Assembly: GCA_949126835.1 (NCBI GenBank)
Contig: OX421496.1
Location: 21,283,844 to 21,347,843 of the forward strand
Reading direction: 5' to 3'
Source: Anisus vortex
Taxonomy: Eukaryota > Mollusca > Gastropoda > Planorbidae
Length of the DNA: 64,000 bases
In this document: in pieces, positions 61,201 to 64,000 of the stretch
Layout of the letters: every line of letters starts with the position of its first letter
How positions within the stretch are numbered: position 1 is the stretch's first letter
Position numbers and translations under genes: made by a program
The notes under the pieces: generated by a model
What the model saw: only the letters and a program-made list of their open reading frames with translations
The model's database searches: none
Told to the model about the DNA's origin: nothing

Positions 61201-63845
61201 TTTATCTTAGATAATCTATATCAATACCATGAAGAGAAAAACGTCCAAGTCCAAAAAAGCAAATGTTTCAGGAGACGCTAAAAGAAAAGATCAACATAGC
61301 AGTTTTTTTACAAGAAAACTGGATAATTTATTGGACAATATTGCGAGATATTTTTAGACATCCTTTCATATGGAAGACATGGACATGGCCAGTTCGCACT
61401 TAACAGCATCGCTATAATTGTAATGAAGCTGTTTAAGCTGTCCTACCTGTCTAGGTAATGTGATCTGTCTACAGTCTCCTGTCTGTGTTGGTCGAGCAAG
61501 CAACATTTCTTCAATGGTTGCTAAGCCTGCCCTTATCTGCTGACCTGCTTCAGCATGCTACAAAACAAAAGAACCTTAATTAAATAAAGACTAATTCTAT
61601 ACAATACATTTACTAATACTAATACATACAATTTGATTTTTTTTTAATGTTTCAAAAAAAATTAACCATGCACTCTGGACGCAAAAGCATGTAGTCATCT
61701 GGTAATCGGTTTGCTGGATCCAAACATTTTCTTGCGATGCAATGAGGAACAGTAATTGGAAATGCATCCGAGGCTCGGCCTATTCGTAGATTGACAGATC
61801 CAGGTTGAATAACAATTATTGTTGGAGCTTGCACAGTATGCTGCTGTAAAGGACATACAAAAAACAGTTGAATATTATAGACATGAAATCTTATCTTTCT
61901 TTTAGAGATATTGTGTTCGCAATCCAATACAGCCAGAATAATAATTATATTAAGTGATATGAACATTTGTTAAAATAATTGCCTATATTTATATACATAT
62001 TTTTTTTTTTTTACTAAAGGCTAAATAAAGGCTTTGGTTAGAAAGATATAGCTAACAAGCAGGCATAAATAAAAATATAAAATACACCATAATAGTGTTT
62101 TTTTTAATCTGATATAAATGAATAAATTATTCTCCTGACTGATTATAACTACCTCTGTACTGACTATTTATTATTAGTAAAAATAATCCTACTGTTGATA
62201 AAAAAATTACCCATTTCAGATTCTTTGGGTTATAGGGCTAGTGCAGCAGAGTTTAGCTTACTAAGCCAGCACAATGTGTGACAACACCGACTGCCTTCCC
62301 TTTCCCCATGCTTTTGTTTTACAAGAGTTTGTGACCTTCAAAATGGCAATGCTAAACTCTGCTACCAATTTACTCAGACCTGCCAATCTCCTAAGAACAA
62401 AAATGTGTGTGTGAAAGAAGGGGTGGGGGCTCACCAGCTGACAGAAGATTTTCAATTGTAAAAAAAACATTGTGTACAAAATTGAGGCTTTTCCTAACAT
62501 GAAAGATGGGAACTAAACCTTGAAATATAGCAGATTTGGAAAAATTCATTGACCTTAGAGATGACATGGAAAACATTAAAAAAAGATGGTCTAGTGTACT
62601 GATGGGAGTAACAGTGACATACAGAAACAAATGAAAGGCCATTCCAGACAAACTTTCCTGTTTAAAAAACTTTAACAGCAGTACTCTTTAATTTTCAACT
62701 TCATATGTTTGTGATTATTTGATCTTAGTGATGAGCTTTATAATTTATTCTTGTAATAGATGAAGCCTGAAGGATGAAACTAGTTCATATATATATAGGC
62801 TATCCACTATCCTCTAAGGCCGCCTAAGGCTAATGATACAATATTTTTACCTGAGGCTAAAATTTCTGTCATTAGGCCTAGTGATGCAGAAGCAGAAGAC
62901 ACAGATAATGATAATATATCAAAAGTAACAGAACTTTCTGAGAAAGGTTTTCTGGTGGACTGCTACTGATAGTTTTTTACTGATATTTTTTTAGAAAGTC
63001 ACTGGTGACTAGCAGGGGCGAAGCCAGAAATTTTTTCCAGGGGGGGGGGGGGCTGAACTTTCGCGTGACAAAGATTTACCAAATTTTTAGCAAATTTAGT
63101 GCATATTTTTAAAAAATCAGTTGAAAAAAATATTTTTTTTAAAATTCCAGGGGGGGGCTTAGCCCCCCTCAGCCCCCCCCCCCCCCATGTGGCTTCGCCC
63201 CTGGTGACTATATAGTGACCCAATCACAATCCTAAAATGCCTAAATAGTAACAAAATAGTGATTGTGACTGTCAACTGAACAGAAAGTTTTCTGCCACGC
63301 CATCATCATAAGGTGGGCTATGCTAATGCCCTATTGACTATTAGTATTTTAGTATTACAAAAAAATCCTGTCTTCTTTTGACTACTAAGACTAAGACTTA
63401 TTTAAAATATTTATCATGGTCATGGTCATGAGTCATGGACCATGGAGTATAAAGAATTCGGAGTAAAATTACTTTAGTACAAAATAACACGCTTGAAACA
63501 TTGATTGATGACTTTGTTTTTAATGTAGTAGTATACTACTTTACATAGGCTACATACTGCTTTGGGTTTTGAGCTTGGGGTCTAGGCCTATATAATATTT
63601 TTTTAGTAGGCCCTATTTTACTAAATTTTTTTTTAGTTTTAGTGGTCAGTCAGTCTGATGAGTCTGTCTCACCGCTAACCTTTTTACTTTGTTTTCAAAA
63701 TGTGTTTGATATTCAATTAGATCTATACTATGTGACCTTCCATGCATTTCATTTTTTATATTCTACTTCATTAAATCCCAAATACCTCTGTAACTGGTTC
63801 GGGAGTGGCAGAAAATAAAGGTTTTTTAGTCACAGTTGATGGCAT
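52109..63845 (-). CDS. ACTR8: Actin-related protein 8 (INO80 complex subunit), 602 aa, 13 exons
   Basis: Join on the minus strand of 63786-63845, 61667-61843, 61447-61557, 60189-60293, 59635-59808, 58551-58661, 57672-57787, 55620-55773, 54594-54827, 53879-54023, 53294-53407, 52468-52631 and 52109-52252. All borders are GT/AG, phases agree, and the length (602) is close to human ARP8 (624). ARP8 is a nuclear actin-fold protein that, with actin and ARP4, forms the module of INO80 that binds extranucleosomal DNA and senses nucleosomes. Diagnostic parts: IVIQPGSVNLRIGRASD (N-terminal actin fold), WPMRRGRLN, GSGITVACVVDVGDQKTS (nucleotide site), SEDPHDEDY, ILIVGGGLQF, WKGGAILACLD and the C-terminal VRLLRERVPFIW. 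The acidic, poorly conserved exons 10-11 are the family's variable insertion. Introns contain SINEs, MITEs and two minisatellites. It appears intact. Confidence 0.97.
52468..52631 (-). CDS. ACTR8: ACTR8 exon 12
   Basis: Acceptor CTTGTTGTAG, donor AAG|GTGATT, 164 nt, phase 1 in and 0 out. It encodes the SILIVGGGLQF nucleotide-site strand and ESLDIITKPK. Confidence 0.96.
52787..52950. repeat. 22-bp minisatellite in ACTR8 intron 11
   Basis: About seven copies of ACACAGAACCCACACAGAAC plus AT. On the transcribed strand the array is UG-rich (UGUGU repeated) and ends about 155 nt before the exon 12 acceptor. All frames through it are open and are not genes. Confidence 0.97.
53294..53407 (-). CDS. 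ACTR8: ACTR8 exon 11
   Basis: Acceptor TTAATGCAG, donor TGTG|GTAAGT, 114 nt. It encodes ENKSTRRGEDEEDVEMDEEN and GVDEAIIHSIEKC; the latter matches the conserved A-I-x-HSID-C block. Confidence 0.92.
53879..54023 (-). CDS. ACTR8: ACTR8 exon 10, acidic insertion
   Basis: The acceptor CATACATCAG starts AGRMTGSKKDTADMSRDTSE and the exon ends GCAG|GTACTG, phase 0 in and 1 out. Low complexity, Asp- and Ser-rich. The human protein also has a variable insertion here. Confidence 0.85.
54594..54827 (-). CDS. ACTR8: ACTR8 exon 9
   Basis: Acceptor TTTATAG, donor TGG|GTATGT, 78 residues: KYNVKLGDEPILAPMALFKP, then SDSEDPHDEDYL. Strong family match. Confidence 0.96.
54855..55620. repeat. Minisatellite with 96- and 59-bp units carrying a splice donor
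   Basis: Starts of CTTGATTCA occur at 54961, 55057, 55153, 55249, 55345 and 55441 (96-bp steps), then 55500, 55559 and 55619 (59-60-bp steps). The long unit is the short one plus a 37-bp partial duplication. Read on the minus strand each contains TTGAATCAAGTAGGAAAA. The copy at 55612-55628 is the true exon 8 donor. Confidence 0.95.
55620..55773 (-). CDS. ACTR8: ACTR8 exon 8
   Basis: Acceptor ACTTTTCAG, donor AATCAA|GTAGGA, 154 nt, phase 2 in and 0 out. It contains MEYGGSDVSRLFHSLLARCG and LKETCCHLNQ. The donor and the last nine exon bases are part of the repeat unit of the minisatellite that follows in the intron. Confidence 0.95.
55870..57389. mobile_element. 1.5-kb element with terminal inverted repeats, TA flanks
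   Basis: The left end TAGGGTAAATCACC, then TTTGCGAACACCA, is inverted at the right end (TGGTGTTTGCACTGAGG, then TGATTTACTCTA). A TA borders each end, as in Tc1/mariner-type insertions. The interior repeats AACACC/GTTCGC motifs and shows no transposase. It lies in ACTR8 intron 7. Confidence 0.6.
57672..57787 (-). CDS. ACTR8: ACTR8 exon 7
   Basis: Acceptor ATCTCAAG, donor AACAG|GTCAGT, 116 nt, phase 0 in and 2 out. It encodes ESVCATYGSGITVACVVDVG then DQKTSISCVEDGISHR, the phosphate-binding region of the actin fold. Confidence 0.96.
58203..58465 (+). repeat. SINE family 1, full length, in ACTR8 intron 6
   Basis: It starts with a tRNA-like head (GACTTAGTGGAAGCACATTC, B box GGGTTTGAATCC) and carries the whole tail, CTACCCAGCTCTGATGGGTA through GAAACTGGTGAACACTGCTT to TCAGTTTGGTCCG. 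Confidence 0.88.
58551..58661 (-). CDS. ACTR8: ACTR8 exon 6
   Basis: Acceptor TTTTCAAAG, donor CAG|GTGATA, 37 residues: HYRAVLLIPDVYVQKHVKVL and the LGFAAVIVHQ strand that leads into the nucleotide loop. Confidence 0.93.
58715..59347. other. ACTR8 intron 5 sequence, no gene
   Basis: A 69-codon plus-strand frame at 58715-58924 has no family pattern. GCGTATATTTTCCTC-type and ACGTATATTTCCCTC pieces repeat loosely. The remainder is AT-rich. Confidence 0.4.
59348..59566. mobile_element. hAT-type MITE, copy 1 (219 bp)
   Basis: The ends CAGGGGCGAAGCCAGAAA and GGCTTCGCCCCTG are inverted. An exact 8-bp duplication CTTCTAAC flanks it (59340-59347, 59567-59574). Runs of G and C lie just inside both ends. 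Confidence 0.92.
59635..59808 (-). CDS. ACTR8: ACTR8 exon 5
   Basis: Acceptor GATTTCAG, donor AAA|GTAAGA, 58 residues: ALYIPSKENYRLSWPMRRGR through GGPGGSLSAVLADLETIW. Strong family match. Confidence 0.96.
60189..60293 (-). CDS. ACTR8: ACTR8 exon 4
   Basis: Acceptor TTTGTTTCAG, donor GAAGAG|GTACAG, 35 residues, including SPTWTNTDK and FLLGEE, the segment just before the conserved EALY. Confidence 0.93.
60294..61446. other. ACTR8 intron 3, no recognisable feature
   Basis: AT-rich sequence with poly-T tracts. The ORF at 60429-60629 has no family support. Confidence 0.5.
61447..61557 (-). CDS. ACTR8: ACTR8 exon 3
   Basis: Acceptor GTTTTGTAG, donor CAG|GTAGGA, 37 residues (HAEAGQQIRAGLATIEEMLL onward), phase 0 both ends. 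It corresponds to the helical linker after the first actin-fold strand region. Confidence 0.9.
61667..61843 (-). CDS. ACTR8: ACTR8 exon 2
   Basis: The acceptor TTTACAG is followed by CAG, so a NAGNAG choice exists. The donor is ATG|GTTAAT. Residues 21-79 include TIIVIQPGSVNLRIGRASD and TVPHCIARK, the most recognisable N-terminal block of ARP8. Confidence 0.95.
62210..62310 (-). repeat. Diverged SINE family 1 tail
   Basis: GGGCTAGTGCAGCAGAGTTT, then AGCCAGCACAATGTGTGACA and CTGCCTTCCCTTTCCCC are recognisable but diverged relatives of the 6179-6290 tail. Confidence 0.45.
63013..63203. mobile_element. hAT-type MITE, copy 2 (191 bp)
   Basis: Same ends and body as 59348-59566. The flanks GTGACTAG and GTGACTAT agree at 7 of 8 bases. 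The internal G run is up to 12 long and the C run up to 14. Confidence 0.9.
63786..63845 (-). CDS. ACTR8: ACTR8 exon 1
   Basis: Start ATG at 63845, donor ACAGAG|GTATTT. It encodes the first 20 residues, MPSTVTKKPLFSATPEPVTE. This is the only ATG that gives a phase-0 join to exon 2. The N-terminus is variable in the family, so it is less certain than the rest. Confidence 0.7.
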
Positions 63846-64000
63846 TGTTTATATTCTAGCGACCAATGTATAAAAACAGGAAGCCACATCAAATTATGTG
63901 CTTATGAGAGCTGCCAACTCTAATATATCGATTTGGTGAAAAAATAAAAATTATTATCAAAAACATTTTTTTTTAAATCCCACAAATAATAAGCAATAAG
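63846..64000. other. Region upstream of ACTR8
   Basis: Probable 5' UTR or promoter end of ACTR8 on the minus strand. No TATA box or other core element can be assigned with confidence. Confidence 0.35.

Overview
The window looks like a piece of an animal genome, most likely a mollusc and probably a gastropod. It is AT-rich, its genes are split by many introns with GT/AG borders, and it is full of non-LTR retrotransposon debris, hAT DNA transposons, tRNA-derived SINEs, MITEs and minisatellites. The organism call is an inference from repeat style (for example the recurrent palindrome TAGGCCTA) and from how the two recognisable proteins compare with vertebrate ones. I saw no bacterial operons, CRISPR arrays, rRNA genes or true tRNA genes.

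Three genes can be rebuilt exon by exon. (1) Plus strand, 4157-32688: a 13-exon gene predicted to encode a 533-residue type I membrane protein. It has a signal peptide, a sushi/CCP-like module, an unrecognised middle region, an ephrin-receptor-like (GCC2/GCC3) cysteine repeat, one membrane span and a ~208-residue cytoplasmic tail. All exon phases agree and the total is a multiple of three. I do not recognise it as a named gene. (2) Minus strand, 43642-45333: a two-exon microprotein gene of 68 codons that I identify as BRAWNIN/UQCC6, a mitochondrial complex III assembly factor. (3) Minus strand, 52109-63845: a complete 13-exon ACTR8 gene (actin-related protein 8 of the INO80 chromatin remodeller), 602 residues.

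The rest is mainly mobile DNA. 1-2900: LINE debris with a MITE inserted in it. 7401-9074, 21019-23894, 37138-38860, 38869-41722 and 49744-51026: hAT elements, most with exact 8-bp target duplications, two of them carrying wrecked transposase genes. 14865-19718: a 4.85-kb terminal-inverted-repeat element inside an intron of gene 1. 28-29 kb and 35-37 kb: LINE reverse transcriptase pseudogenes. 46983-49735: an old hAT element that was later invaded by a LINE fragment and by another hAT.

The most unusual structure is a pair of intronic minisatellites whose repeat unit contains a real splice site of the neighbouring exon. The array at 13731-14750 repeats the 3' splice acceptor of the transmembrane exon of gene 1 about 25 times. 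The array at ~54855-55620 repeats the 5' splice donor of ACTR8 exon 8 eight extra times. In gene 1, use of any upstream copy would add about ten residues and then a stop just before the membrane span, so it could yield a soluble ectodomain or a decay substrate. Other points of interest are a 60-bp perfect palindrome, two hAT elements side by side sharing one target octamer, and a 33-nt microexon.
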